DNA of 64,000 nt from Sphingopyxis sp. OAS728 (lineage in GTDB: Bacteria > Pseudomonadota > Alphaproteobacteria > Sphingomonadales > Sphingomonadaceae). The translations under genes and the position numbers were made by a program. The stretch is from the NCBI RefSeq assembly GCF_014873485.1, contig NZ_JADBDT010000001.1, positions 4,086,501 through 4,150,500 of the forward strand, in the 5' to 3' direction. The first letter of the stretch is position 1. Each line of letters begins with the position of its first letter. Below are positions 1-8,280 of the stretch, in pieces. Below the pieces are notes generated by a model. The model did no database searches. It was given only the letters and a program-made list of their open reading frames with translations, and was not told the DNA's origin.

Positions 1-178
1 TGAAATTGGCGTCGACCTCCCGCGTTCCTGTCGGAACGGGGTATCTGACCTTTCCCTCGCTCTCGGCGAGAGTAAATGGTCCCGTAGCAAATGAAGCAGC
101 CGGATCCGCCTGCTCCGAACGACAGTTCAGAACCACCTCGTCCGACGCTGCGATCAGAAGCAAGCCGAATATTATCAT
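1..178 (-). CDS. partial hypothetical secreted protein (N-terminal part only)
   Basis: On the minus strand a reading frame stays open from an ATG at 178 to the window edge, about 59 codons. It begins MIIFGLLLIAAS, a short hydrophobic stretch that could be a signal-peptide core, followed by a polar region (DEVVLNCRSEQADPAASF). An in-frame TTG five codons upstream is an alternative start that would add a basic residue before the hydrophobic core. No domain is recognisable in what is visible. The frame is open at the edge, so the rest lies outside the window. I cannot exclude that it is spurious. Confidence 0.35.
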   Translation of the reverse strand, partial: MIIFGLLLIAASDEVVLNCRSEQADPAASFATGPFTLAESEGKVRYPVPTGTREVDANF

Positions 179-291
179 GGCTCTGGATAGCAAGCGGCCG
201 GGCTACGTCAAATAGCCGCGTTCCATTGCGGAGCCGACATTCAGTTGCGGCAGAACTGCAGGCCTCCGAGCGCTAATAAGTCCAACAGCAA

Positions 292-328
292 GCCGGGACC
301 ATGACCGTGCCCGAATCATGGCCCCGGC
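292..328. terminator. inverted repeat, possible terminator
   Basis: The arms GCCGGGaCCATGA (292-304) and TCATGGcCCCGGC (316-328) pair over 13 positions with one mismatch around an 11-nt loop. The hairpin lies just downstream of the UrcA-like gene on the minus strand. There is no clear T-run on either side, so function as an intrinsic terminator is uncertain. The rest of 179-359 shows nothing I can assign. Confidence 0.3.
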
Positions 329-359
329 TTTGACGGGCCCTGCAACTTGGGTCCGCCGA

Positions 360-689
360 TCAGTTGCGGATCGAGCTGACCTGGATCAGCTGGCCCTGCG
401 ACGCGCTGGCGACCACCACATCGGCCTGCGCCGAGGCGACGCGCTTCGTGTCGCGGCGGCATTGCCGCACATCGTTCTTGCCCGCGATGTCGAAATCGGC
501 GGCGGTGCCGCACACTTCGACGACGGCGCGCCAGATGCGCCGGTCGAGCGCCTTGGTCCCGGCAGGAGTCCGCAGGTCGAGGTCCTTATGTGCCACCGCG
601 ACACTCGGGTTCGCGGGGGCGGTCTGCGCCGAAACAGGCTGGCCGATCGAAGCGGCAGCGAGAGCGGCGAGGATCAGAAGCTTTTGCAT
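360..689 (-). CDS. UrcA family protein (secreted)
   Basis: A 109-residue protein starting MQKLLILAALAAASIGQPVSAQT, a signal peptide with cleavage likely after SAQ near residue 20. The mature part contains the UrcA-family pattern: a conserved DLDLRTPAGTKALDRRI stretch followed by VCG and a second cysteine (VRQC), which probably form a disulfide. UrcA-family proteins are small exported proteins of sphingomonads and relatives with no established function. I chose the start at 689 because it gives the signal peptide and has GGAG a few bases upstream; a longer frame to 797 would put non-signal residues first. It is divergent from the LysR gene at 841. Confidence 0.8.
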   Translation of the reverse strand: MQKLLILAALAAASIGQPVSAQTAPANPSVAVAHKDLDLRTPAGTKALDRRIWRAVVEVCGTAADFDIAGKNDVRQCRRDTKRVASAQADVVVASASQGQLIQVSSIRN

Positions 690-788
690 CTTGTATCTCC
701 TTCGGCCGGCTGAAGAGGAGGGGAGGAAGCCGGTTAAACAGAGATAGAGGATCGGCCTGAGCGGCGGGAGCAACGATGTTGCGCGACT

Positions 789-808
789 ATTCTGCAAAAT
801 TGCAGAAT
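789..808. promoter_or_regulatory. perfect palindrome, probable LysR operator
   Basis: ATTCTGCAA (789-797) and TTGCAGAAT (800-808) are perfect 9-bp inverted arms separated by AA. The centre is about 42 bp upstream of the LysR start and lies in the divergent gap between it and the UrcA-like gene. It contains the T-N11-A geometry of LysR-type sites, so autoregulation is a natural reading. This is inference from position and symmetry. Confidence 0.6.
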
Positions 809-840
809 GAGCGAGAGCCCATTATGTCGCACAAGACAGC

Positions 841-1722
841 ATGTATGATTGGAATGACCTGAAGGCCTTTCTGGCCGTTGCCGAGACCGGCAGCACGCTG
901 TCGGCGGCGCAATCGATGCGCGTCAGCCAGACCACCGTCGCGCGGCGCATCGCCGCGCTCGAGGAAGCGACCGGCCTCAACCTCTTCGAACGGCGGCAGG
1001 CCGGCTACGCGCTGACCCCCGTGGGCGAGGCGATGCTGGCGAGCGCCATTGCGGTTCGCGATGCCGCCGACCGCTTCAGCGATGCCGCGGGCGCGCGGTC
1101 GCGCGATGCGGGCGGCACGGTCAGCGTGACGGTGATGGAAATTTTCGCGGTAACGATCCTGCCGCCGATCCTGCGCGACCTGCGCGCCGCGCATCCTGCC
1201 ATCCATATCCATCTCGATACGTCGGACGAGCCGCGCGATCTCGCCGCCGGCGCCGCGGACATCGCGATCCGCAGCAGCAAGCAGCCGACGGGCGCGGGCC
1301 TCGTCGGGCGGCGCATCGCCGACAATCCCTGGACGCTCTATAGCAGCCGCGATTACGCTGACCGCCACGGCATCCCGCACACGCGCGAGGAACTCGCGAC
1401 CCACCCCTTCATCGGCGGCGGCGGTGCGGTCTGGGAACCCTATCAGGCATGGCTGCGCCAATATCGGCTCGAGGAGTCGGTCGTGATGCAATATGACACC
1501 GGGTCGGGTCTGCTCGCCGGCGTGCGCGCGGGCATGGGCCTCACCATCCTGCCCGCGTTCATCGCCGAGCGCGAACCAGACCTCATTCGCTGCATCCCGC
1601 CCAAGGTGGAGGATACGACGGGCCTGTGGCTGCTGACCCACGAAAGGTTGCGCCACGTCCCGCGCGTGCGGATCGTCCTCGATTTCCTCGCCGCCGAACT
1701 GACGAAGCTAGGGCGCAGCTAG
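841..1722 (+). CDS. LysR family transcriptional regulator
   Basis: A 293-residue LysR-type regulator. Residues 1-60 form the winged helix-turn-helix (DLKAFLAVAETGSTLSAAQ, then VSQTTVARRIAALEE and the usual LF.R...G..LTP wing). Residues about 88-290 form the two-lobed periplasmic-binding-type effector domain. The family binds DNA as tetramers and usually regulates a divergent neighbour or itself; the palindrome at 789-808 just upstream supports that. The target and effector are unknown. Its stop overlaps the stop of the convergent racemase-like gene by four bases (CTAG). Confidence 0.9.
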   Translation: MYDWNDLKAFLAVAETGSTLSAAQSMRVSQTTVARRIAALEEATGLNLFERRQAGYALTPVGEAMLASAIAVRDAADRFSDAAGARSRDAGGTVSVTVMEIFAVTILPPILRDLRAAHPAIHIHLDTSDEPRDLAAGAADIAIRSSKQPTGAGLVGRRIADNPWTLYSSRDYADRHGIPHTREELATHPFIGGGGAVWEPYQAWLRQYRLEESVVMQYDTGSGLLAGVRAGMGLTILPAFIAEREPDLIRCIPPKVEDTTGLWLLTHERLRHVPRVRIVLDFLAAELTKLGRS

Positions 1723-2411
1723 GGCGCGAGCGCCGCCTCGATTGCGGCCTCAACATGGAGCGCCAGCGTGTCGAACAGCGGCACCGCGCTATCCTCCTCG
1801 CCGACCAGCAGCATGATTTCGGTGCAGCCAAGAACGATCGCCTCGGCACCGTCGGCGATCAGCGACGCGATGATCCGCCGATATTCCGCGCGCGACGCGT
1901 CAAGGACCACGCCCTGCACCAGCTCGTCATAGATGATGCTGTGGACGATCGCGCGATCGGCGTCGCCGGGGATGATCGCCTCGACACCCGCCGCCGCCAT
2001 GCGCGCGGTGTAGAAGGGCTTTTCCATCGTGAAGGCCGTGCCAAGCAGCCCCACGCGCGAAAATCCCGCCGTCTTAATGGCCGCGATGGCGGGGTCGGCG
2101 ATGTGGAGAAGCGGCACCGGCGTCGCCGCCTCGACCGCCTCGGCGCACAGGTGCATCGTATTCGCGCAGATCAGCAGCAGTTCGGCGCCGCCCGCGGTCA
2201 GCGATCGGGCGGCGTCCGCCATCTGCGCGTCGAGCAGGTCCCAGTCGCCGCTCGCCTGCAATTGCGCGATGGGGGCGAAATCGACCGACAACAGCAGGAT
2301 GCGCGCCGAATGCAGCCCGCCCAGCCGCGCCCGCACGCCTTCGTTGAGCAGCCGGTAATATTGGGCCGAGCTTTCCCAGCTCAAACCCCCGATCAGGCCG
2401 ATTGTCTTCAT
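1719..2411 (-). CDS. aspartate/glutamate racemase family protein
   Basis: A 230-residue protein of the Asp/Glu/hydantoin racemase superfamily. The N-terminus MKTIGLIGGLSWESS and the motif CANTMH at residue 82 are typical of the aspartate racemase (YgeA-like) branch; the second catalytic cysteine is in GCTEIML at residue 196. These two cysteines act as the paired acid/base residues in the cofactor-independent racemisation of the family. The substrate may be aspartate, glutamate or another amino acid and cannot be read from sequence. I chose the ATG at 2411 because the family N-terminus starts there; the open frame extends much further upstream without homology. Confidence 0.88.
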   Translation of the reverse strand: MKTIGLIGGLSWESSAQYYRLLNEGVRARLGGLHSARILLLSVDFAPIAQLQASGDWDLLDAQMADAARSLTAGGAELLLICANTMHLCAEAVEAATPVPLLHIADPAIAAIKTAGFSRVGLLGTAFTMEKPFYTARMAAAGVEAIIPGDADRAIVHSIIYDELVQGVVLDASRAEYRRIIASLIADGAEAIVLGCTEIMLLVGEEDSAVPLFDTLALHVEAAIEAALAP

Positions 2412-2545
2412 CGCGTCCGTCCGTTCCGAAATCGCTGTCCTACAATATCGCGCCGATCTAGCCTGCCCGGCGATGACGCGCGACACAGCTTTCCTGCTAA
2501 CCGCTACAGACGCTCTTCCGCGCCCTGCAACGCGCGTGATGAAAA

Positions 2546-2579
2546 GCGATTTGCGAGTGAAGTTGCGCAGTTTTCCGCC
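2546..2579 (+). repeat. 34-bp direct repeat, copy 1
   Basis: This 34-bp unit (core GCGAGTGAAGTTGCG followed by TCCGCC) recurs at 2703-2736 in the same orientation with six mismatches. The two copies flank the palindromic element at 2608-2687. The gap 2412-2752 contains nothing else that I can identify as a gene. Confidence 0.6.
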
Positions 2580-2607
2580 GTTTCGAAAAAGCGCAGTTCC
2601 CCCATTC

Positions 2608-2687
2608 TTCGTCACCCCGGACTTGATCCGGGGTCCCGCTTCCGTCGATGCGTCGCATGGATCCCGGATCCAGTCCGGGATGACGAA
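2608..2687. repeat. palindromic intergenic element, family A copy 1
   Basis: An 80-bp element made of two hairpins, CCCCGGACTTGATCCGGGG near its left end and ATCCCGGATCCAGTCCGGGAT near its right end in shortened description, bounded by TTCGTCA and TGACGAA. The same design recurs at 22233-22332 and 36101-36179. It resembles the REP-like palindromes scattered between genes in sphingomonad genomes. Confidence 0.75.
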
Positions 2688-2702
2688 AGGGAAGCCAAAA
2701 AC

Positions 2703-2736
2703 GCGAATCGCGAGTGAAGTTGCGGAGAAATCCGCC
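2703..2736 (+). repeat. 34-bp direct repeat, copy 2
   Basis: Second copy of the unit at 2546-2579, sharing the exact core GCGAGTGAAGTTGCG and the terminal TCCGCC. It lies between the palindromic element and the end of the secreted-protein gene at 2753. Confidence 0.6.
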
Positions 2737-2752
2737 ACTTCTTTAACGCGCT

Positions 2753-3250
2753 TCAGCGCAGCTTGGCACACCCCAGCGCGGCTGCATCGATCGCGGTTGC
2801 GGCGCCGCGCAGGCGATAGGTGTCGGCGATGGCGCGGCCGTTCGCGGTACCGCTCTCGATGCTCATGCTCGGCGCCGATCGCATTGCGGCGACGATCGCG
2901 GCATCCATCCTTGGGTCGCTGGCCCAGCCGTGCGCGCCATTGCCGGTCAGGATGAAGCGGCGGCTGCCGATTGTCAGCCGCAGTTCGCGCCCGGGCGCAC
3001 GCTCCTTCGACAGGCGCACGTAAAATTGTCCGCGGATGCGCGACTTCGGCCAATATCCGACGCTGGCATAGGCCTTGATCTGGGGTTTGCCGATTGTCGC
3101 CGACGGTGCGGCAAGCGCATAGCAGCGCGGGCTGGCGGGATCGCGAAACGCGCCCCATCCGTCGAAAATGCCGAGCGCGGTCGGGCCGGCGGCGAGCGCC
3201 GCGGCCGGGGCGGTCACCAAAATCAGGAAAAGGGAGGCCCAGCGCCGCAT
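2753..3250 (-). CDS. hypothetical secreted protein
   Basis: A 165-residue protein with an N-terminal signal peptide (MRRWASLFLILVTAPAAALAA, cleavage near residue 21). The mature part has a short W-G-A-F stretch, a pair of cysteines (one near residue 42, one near the C-terminus at AALGCAKL) and alternating beta-type segments. The arrangement recalls small exported proteins of the invasion-associated locus B type, but I cannot confirm that family. The start at 3250 is chosen because it opens directly into the signal peptide; the frame could begin at 3298. It is divergent from dnaN. Confidence 0.7.
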   Translation of the reverse strand: MRRWASLFLILVTAPAAALAAGPTALGIFDGWGAFRDPASPRCYALAAPSATIGKPQIKAYASVGYWPKSRIRGQFYVRLSKERAPGRELRLTIGSRRFILTGNGAHGWASDPRMDAAIVAAMRSAPSMSIESGTANGRAIADTYRLRGAATAIDAAALGCAKLR

Positions 3251-3420
3251 CGCGCCTCGTTCGCGCGATTGGGGATGCTTTGCAAGCATGGCTTGCACGC
3301 GCCGCCCCGTACGTTAAGGAAGGTGGACATTTTCAGGGGCCAGAATCGGGGCACGAATCGCCTCCGATGGTCTGTCCCTCAGGGACTTTTCCCGCGAAGC
3401 ACAGGGATGGCGGATACAGA

Positions 3421-4536
3421 ATGAAAGCGACGATCGAACGCGCAGTGTTGTTGAAGAGCCTCGGCCACGTCCAGTCGGTGGTCGAACGGCGCAATACGAT
3501 CCCGATCCTCTCGAACGTATTGATCGAAGCCGACGCGTCGGGCCAGCTCAAGCTGATGGCGACCGACCTCGACTTGCAGGTCGTCGAAACCATCGCAGCC
3601 AAGGTCGAAACGCCGGGCACCACCACCGTGTCGGCGCACACGCTGTTTGAAATCGCCCGCAAGCTGCCCGAGGGCGCCGAGGTCAGCCTCGCCGCGGCCG
3701 AGGGCAAGATGCAGGTCAAGGCCGGCCGCTCGAACTTCAACCTGCCGACGCTGCCGCGCGACGATTTCCCGGTGATCGCCGAGGGCGACCTGCCGACCAA
3801 TTTCGAGCTGCCCGTCGCCGAGTTGATCCAGATCATCGACAAGACGCGCTTTGCGATCTCGACCGAGGAAACGCGCTATTATCTGAACGGCATCTTCCTG
3901 CATGTCGCCGAGGATGCGACGGGTCCAGTGCTGAAGGCCGCGGCGACCGACGGCCACCGTCTCGCGCGCTACACGGTCACGCGCCCCGACGGCGCCTCGT
4001 CGATGCCCGACGTCATTGTGCCGCGCAAATGCGTCACCGAAATCCGCAAGCTCCTCGACGAAGCCGAGGGCAATGTCGAAATTAGCTTGTCGGCCAGCAA
4101 GGTCCGCTTCCAGCTTGGCAACGCGATCCTGACCTCGAAGCTGATCGACGGTACCTTCCCAGACTATAGCCGCGTCATCCCGACCGCGAACGACAAGCTG
4201 CTCAAGGTCGATCCGAAGAGCCTCTATCAGGGCGTCGACCGCGTCTCGACGATCGCCAGCGAAAAGACCCGCGCGGTCAAGGTCGGCCTCGACAAGGATC
4301 GCATCACGCTCAGCGTGACGAGCCCCGAAAACGGCACCGCCGCCGAAGAAGTCGCCGCCGCCTACGACAGCGACACGATGGAAATCGGCTTCAACGCCCG
4401 CTACCTCAGCGACATCCTCGGCCAGGTCGACGGCGACACGGTGGAACTCCACCTCGCCGACGCCAACGCGCCGACGCTGATCCGCGAAAGCGAAAAGAGC
4501 CCGGCGCTCTATGTGCTGATGCCTATGCGGGTCTAG
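3421..4536 (+). CDS. dnaN: DNA polymerase III beta subunit (sliding clamp)
   Basis: A 371-residue protein of normal length for the beta clamp. The N-terminus MKATIERAVLLKSLGHVQSV, the RRNTIPILSNVLI segment and the C-terminal YVLMPMRV are hallmarks of DnaN. Three clamp domains of about 120 residues each are expected across the length. The homodimeric ring encircles DNA and tethers the replicative polymerase and mismatch-repair and translesion factors. The gene stands alone here with no dnaA or recF neighbour, common in alphaproteobacteria. The ATG at 3421 is preceded by a weak GGGATGG. It is followed by a strong terminator at 4561. Confidence 0.98.
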   Translation: MKATIERAVLLKSLGHVQSVVERRNTIPILSNVLIEADASGQLKLMATDLDLQVVETIAAKVETPGTTTVSAHTLFEIARKLPEGAEVSLAAAEGKMQVKAGRSNFNLPTLPRDDFPVIAEGDLPTNFELPVAELIQIIDKTRFAISTEETRYYLNGIFLHVAEDATGPVLKAAATDGHRLARYTVTRPDGASSMPDVIVPRKCVTEIRKLLDEAEGNVEISLSASKVRFQLGNAILTSKLIDGTFPDYSRVIPTANDKLLKVDPKSLYQGVDRVSTIASEKTRAVKVGLDKDRITLSVTSPENGTAAEEVAAAYDSDTMEIGFNARYLSDILGQVDGDTVELHLADANAPTLIRESEKSPALYVLMPMRV

Positions 4537-4560
4537 GACGGCCGCTACAGCGCCAAACGA

Positions 4561-4588
4561 AAAAGGCCCCGCGATTGCGGGGCCTTTT
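4561..4588. terminator. bidirectional intrinsic terminator between dnaN and the sorbosone dehydrogenase-like gene
   Basis: AAAAGGCCCCGC and GCGGGGCCTTTT form a perfect 12-bp stem with a GATT loop. It carries T-runs on both strands and lies between two convergent genes, so it can serve both. Confidence 0.9.
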
Positions 4589-4589
4589 C

Positions 4590-5933
4590 TTATCCGGCCT
4601 TCGCGACCCGCCAGATCACGCCGCCGGTGTCGTCGGCAACCAGCGCGCTGCCGTCCTTCGCGACCTTGACGTCGGCCGGACGGCCGCGGGTGGTCTTGCC
4701 GTCCTTGCCGAGGAACTGGTCGAGCAAGGTGACCGGCAGCGCGTCGACCGGCTTGCCGTTGGCGCCGAACTTGACGAACACGACGTCATAACCCGTGACG
4801 GGCTCGCGGTTCCACGATCCGTGGCGGGCAATCAGCGCGCCATTCGCCCAGCGATCGCCAAGATCGAGCCCCTGCGTGAAGGTGAAGCCGAGCGGCGCGG
4901 TATGCGCGCCGAGGCCATATTCGGGGCGCTTGACGTACTGGCGGCGATCCTCGGCCTCGGGCTCGACGCGCGGGTCGACATAGCCGCCCCAATAATACCA
5001 GGGCCAGCCATAGAAATCGCCTTCGGTGACGTCGGTCAGATAGTCGGGGACAAGGTCGCTGCCGAGCATGTCGCGCTCATTGACCACGGTCCACAGCCGA
5101 TCGCTACCGGGATAGAAGTTGAGGCCGACGGGATTGCGGATGCCCGCCGCGAAGGTGCGGATATATTTATTCTCGGGGCGCACCTCGATCACACTGGCGC
5201 GGCGAAACTCGCGGTTCATCCCGGCTTCGCCGATGTTGGAATCGGCACCGACCCCGATGTAGAGCCAGCCGTTGGGGGCGACCGCAAGGCTCTTGGTCCA
5301 GTGGCGGTTGGTGCCCTTTGCCGGCAGGTCGACAAGCTTGGTCGGCTTGCCGCTCATCTTCGTCTCGCCCGCCACATAGGGAAAGGCGACCAGCGCGTCG
5401 GTGTTCGCAACATAGAGCGTGCTCCCGACCAGCGCCATGCCATAGGGCGAGTTGAGGCCGGTGATGTATGCAGTCTTTACTTCGGCCTTGCCGTCGCCGT
5501 CGGCGTCGCGGAGCAGGGTGATCCGGTTTGCCGAGGGCTTGCGGCCCGCGCCGCCCTTGCCCATCAGGCTTTTCATCACCGCGCCCTGCACGCCGCCGTC
5601 CTTGCGCGGCGGGCTCTGCGATTCCGCAACGAGCACGTCGCCGTTCGGGAGCACCAGCATCGTGCGCGGATGGTCGAGCCCTTCGGCAAAGCGCGCCACC
5701 GCCAGCCCCTGCGCCGCGCGTGGGGCCTGGCCCGCAGGCCAGCTCGTTGCCTCGGGCACATTCACCGTCGGGAAGGTCTCGGTCTTCTGCGACGCCATCA
5801 CCGGCACCCGCCCGCTGAGTTCGGCGGTCGAGAAGCGCGCCACGTCGGGGCGCGACATGATGTAGAATGTGATGCCACCGGCGATCAGCAGCAGCAACAG
5901 GGCGAGGGCGGCATATTTCAGGATCTTGCGCAT
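4590..5933 (-). CDS. PQQ-dependent sugar (sorbosone) dehydrogenase family protein
   Basis: A 447-residue protein. Residues 7-26 are a hydrophobic segment (ILKYAALALLLLLIAGGIT) acting as membrane anchor or signal. From about residue 75 onward is a six-bladed beta-propeller of the GDH/sorbosone dehydrogenase type, with the typical GLDHPRTMLVLPNGDVLVAES entry, LNSPYGMAL, and GIRNPVGLNFYPG segments and a C-terminal GRPADVKVAKDGSALVADD. Family members oxidise aldoses or sorbosone with PQQ at the periplasmic face. Substrate and PQQ use here are inferred only. It converges on dnaN. Confidence 0.85.
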   Translation of the reverse strand: MRKILKYAALALLLLLIAGGITFYIMSRPDVARFSTAELSGRVPVMASQKTETFPTVNVPEATSWPAGQAPRAAQGLAVARFAEGLDHPRTMLVLPNGDVLVAESQSPPRKDGGVQGAVMKSLMGKGGAGRKPSANRITLLRDADGDGKAEVKTAYITGLNSPYGMALVGSTLYVANTDALVAFPYVAGETKMSGKPTKLVDLPAKGTNRHWTKSLAVAPNGWLYIGVGADSNIGEAGMNREFRRASVIEVRPENKYIRTFAAGIRNPVGLNFYPGSDRLWTVVNERDMLGSDLVPDYLTDVTEGDFYGWPWYYWGGYVDPRVEPEAEDRRQYVKRPEYGLGAHTAPLGFTFTQGLDLGDRWANGALIARHGSWNREPVTGYDVVFVKFGANGKPVDALPVTLLDQFLGKDGKTTRGRPADVKVAKDGSALVADDTGGVIWRVAKAG

Positions 5934-6107
5934 GACGCCTGTCTACACGGGCGAAGCGCGGCGTCAAAGGGAGTTGCATCGGCGCGTGAAGGGTTAACCG
6001 GCAGCGGCAGATAATTAACCTTACCCGATCGTTCATCACGGTTGGGAACGGCGCGGTGAGAGGGCCGGATGTAGAAGGATTGCTCTACGGAACGGACCAG
6101 AAATAAG

Positions 6108-6323
6108 ATGCACCTGCCAGCACCCTTTCTCACCGACCGCGATGCGGTCGAGGATGCTCACGCTCTGATCTGCATGCATGGCGAAGAGGCCGGTTTCGCC
6201 GCCGCGGCGCGGGCCGAGCAATATCGCGTGCTCGGCAACCACGTCCATTTCGCACGCTGGCGTCAGATCGAACGCCTAATCACCTATTTGTCGGTCGAGG
6301 ACATTCTCGACACGGTGCATTGA
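6108..6323 (+). CDS. small conserved hypothetical protein (DUF6961-like)
   Basis: A 71-residue acidic/aromatic protein, MHLPAPFLTDRDAVEDAHAL at the N-terminus and RWRQIERLITYLSVEDI near the end, predicted helical and cytoplasmic. The style matches a short protein family I know from sphingomonads (annotated as DUF6961), where an F-W-R-x-I-E-R segment is conserved; that assignment is from memory. It has no strong ribosome binding site and sits between two minus-strand genes. Function is unknown. Confidence 0.6.
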   Translation: MHLPAPFLTDRDAVEDAHALICMHGEEAGFAAAARAEQYRVLGNHVHFARWRQIERLITYLSVEDILDTVH

Positions 6324-6327
6324 TCGC

Positions 6328-7245
6328 CTAGATTCGCAGGCCCGCGGTTTCGGGCAATCCCGCCATGATATTGAGGTTCTGGACGCAAGCGCCGCTCGCG
6401 CCCTTGCCGAGATTGTCGAGCCGCGCGACGAGACGGATTTGGCGTCCGCTCGGGTCGGCAAAGAGCATGAGCTCCATCCGGTCGGTGGCCTCGTCCTTCT
6501 GGCTGAGCAGCAATTCGCTTTCCTCGCCGCGGCGGACCGACACCAGCGGCGAGCCGTCGAAATGCGTGGCAAGCGCATCGAATGCCGCATCGGCGGTCGG
6601 TGCGTCGAAGCTCAGCGGCACCTCGACCAGCATCCCGCGATAGACCGGAACGACCGCCGGTGCGAACAGCGGCGGATGCGTCAGGCCCGCGCCCTGCTGC
6701 ATTTCGGGCACATGCTTGTGATTGAGCGACAGGCCATAGCTGCGAAAACCGATATCGGTCTCGGCCTCGAAGCGTGCGATCAACTCTTTGCCGCCGCCCG
6801 AATAGCCCGACACGGCATTGATGCTGAGCCGCGCGTCGGCCGGTACGATGCCCGCGGCGACCAGCGGCGCGACGAGCGCGAGAAAGCCGGTCGGATAGCA
6901 GCCCGGATTGCTGACGCGTGTCGAGGCGGCGATCGCTTCGCGCTGGCCCGCATTCAGTTCGGGGAAGCCATAGGCCCAGTCCGGCGCGACACGGTGCGCG
7001 GTCGAGGCGTCGATGACCTTCGTGCGCTCGTTGTTGATCATCGCGACCGCCTCGATCGCCGCAGCGTCGGGCAGGCAGAGGATGACGAAATCTGCGCCGT
7101 TCAGAGCCTCGGCCCGACGTTTGGTGTCCTTGCGTTCGGCATCGGGGAGGGTGAGCAGTGAATACTCGTCCCGCCCGGCGAGCCGCTCGGCGATTTCGAG
7201 GCCCGTCGTTCCCGCCGCGCCGTCGATGAAAACCGTCTGTGTCAT
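6328..7245 (-). CDS. argC: N-acetyl-gamma-glutamyl-phosphate reductase (type 2)
   Basis: A 305-residue enzyme of the shorter ArgC class (type 2, about 310 residues). It reduces N-acetylglutamyl phosphate to the semialdehyde with NADPH, the third step of arginine synthesis. Visible features: the Rossmann loop GAAGTTG at residues 9-15, the catalytic cysteine C116 in SNPGCYPTG, and the catalytic histidine H178 in NHKHVPE. No other arg genes are near. It is followed (minus strand order) by nothing coupled; the upstream NlpC/P60 gene ends five bases before its start, suggesting co-transcription. Confidence 0.95.
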   Translation of the reverse strand: MTQTVFIDGAAGTTGLEIAERLAGRDEYSLLTLPDAERKDTKRRAEALNGADFVILCLPDAAAIEAVAMINNERTKVIDASTAHRVAPDWAYGFPELNAGQREAIAASTRVSNPGCYPTGFLALVAPLVAAGIVPADARLSINAVSGYSGGGKELIARFEAETDIGFRSYGLSLNHKHVPEMQQGAGLTHPPLFAPAVVPVYRGMLVEVPLSFDAPTADAAFDALATHFDGSPLVSVRRGEESELLLSQKDEATDRMELMLFADPSGRQIRLVARLDNLGKGASGACVQNLNIMAGLPETAGLRI

Positions 7246-7250
7246 GATAT

Positions 7251-8150
7251 TTACCGCAATCGTTTATAGCCGGTGACCGGCACATCATTCCCTTTCGCCG
7301 CCGAACGCGCGATCACGTCGGCCAGCGGTTCGCTGTTCACCGCCATCCATCGTCGGCTGGCGTGGATGATGGTCTGGCCGTCGGCCATGATGCCGACATG
7401 CCCGGGAAAGAAGACAAGGTCGCCGCGCGCTAGTTCCGTCGGATCGACATCCTTGTCGGCACCCAGCGAAGCAAGCTGCAGGTCGCTATCGCGCGGCAAC
7501 TGGACGCCGGCTGCGCCCCACACCAGCTGGACGAGGCCCGAACAGTCGATGCCCTTCGCGGTGCGGCCGCCCCAGACATAGGGTGTGCCGATCATCTGTT
7601 CGGCGAGTTCGGCCGGGTCGCTGACCTGCGTCCCGACCTCGACCAGCGACGCGAGCGGCAAATAGCCGTGCGAGGTCGCGAGCCATTTGCCCTCGGGCTC
7701 GCCCATCACCAGCGCACCGCGCGGCAGGACGGCGGGGCCGCCGCTTGCGGCGTCGGGCGCGCTGTGCAGCATCGCCTCGATCATCGCGACGCGGTGCGTC
7801 GGCGCGATCGGCGCAGCGAGCGCTTCGGCGGCGAGATAGCCGACATAATGGTCGGCTAGGCAGTACCCCCACGCCCAACCACCGGTGAGATCGAGCAGCG
7901 CAAAGCCTTCGCCGAACAGCAATTCGCTCGTCTGGTCGGCGTCGACCGAGGGTGAGGCGCGTAGCGATGCCGCAGGCAGCACGCCGCTCTGCATCATCGG
8001 CGCGGCATAATGCGGTGCGAAATGCGTTCCCGCGACGGCGATATCGGCCAGATCGGGGCGGATCGCAACGACGCGCGGGTCGAAGCTCTGCGACGTGCCG
8101 GTCAGACCAAAGCGATCGCGGCCCGCGCCAGCGGCGCCGGGACGTCCCAT
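7251..8150 (-). CDS. NlpC/P60 family (C40) cell-wall peptidase
   Basis: A 299-residue protein with a C-terminal NlpC/P60 domain, preceded by SH3-like bacterial domains (about residues 75-175). The catalytic set is visible: C203 in GIDCSGLVQ, H251 in FFPGHVGIM and H263 in IIHAS. The family cleaves gamma-D-glutamyl-diamino acid bonds of murein peptides. No signal peptide is obvious. The start is uncertain: I chose the ATG at 8150; an in-frame TTG at 8237 would add 29 residues that do not look family-like. It lies between the M17 aminopeptidase and argC, all on one strand. Confidence 0.88.
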   Translation of the reverse strand: MGRPGAAGAGRDRFGLTGTSQSFDPRVVAIRPDLADIAVAGTHFAPHYAAPMMQSGVLPAASLRASPSVDADQTSELLFGEGFALLDLTGGWAWGYCLADHYVGYLAAEALAAPIAPTHRVAMIEAMLHSAPDAASGGPAVLPRGALVMGEPEGKWLATSHGYLPLASLVEVGTQVSDPAELAEQMIGTPYVWGGRTAKGIDCSGLVQLVWGAAGVQLPRDSDLQLASLGADKDVDPTELARGDLVFFPGHVGIMADGQTIIHASRRWMAVNSEPLADVIARSAAKGNDVPVTGYKRLR

Positions 8151-8280
8151 GCGCACGCGGTTTGCCGCAATATTATCGCCACTTTCTGCTGTCACTTGCC
8201 GTCCTGTAAAAAGCTGGGTTCCGCGCGCGGCGGACAATCGCGCGCCATTAGACCAGCAGACCCTGCTTTATCAAGAATGT

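Noticed and set aside
2412-3158. Extension of the racemase-like protein upstream to 3158
   Set aside because: The extra residues run through repeats and the antisense of another gene and have no homology; the family N-terminus is at 2411.
4575-6014. Long ORF (479 codons) opposite the sorbosone dehydrogenase-like gene
   Set aside because: High-GC antisense shadow; the minus-strand product has a membrane anchor and full propeller motifs.
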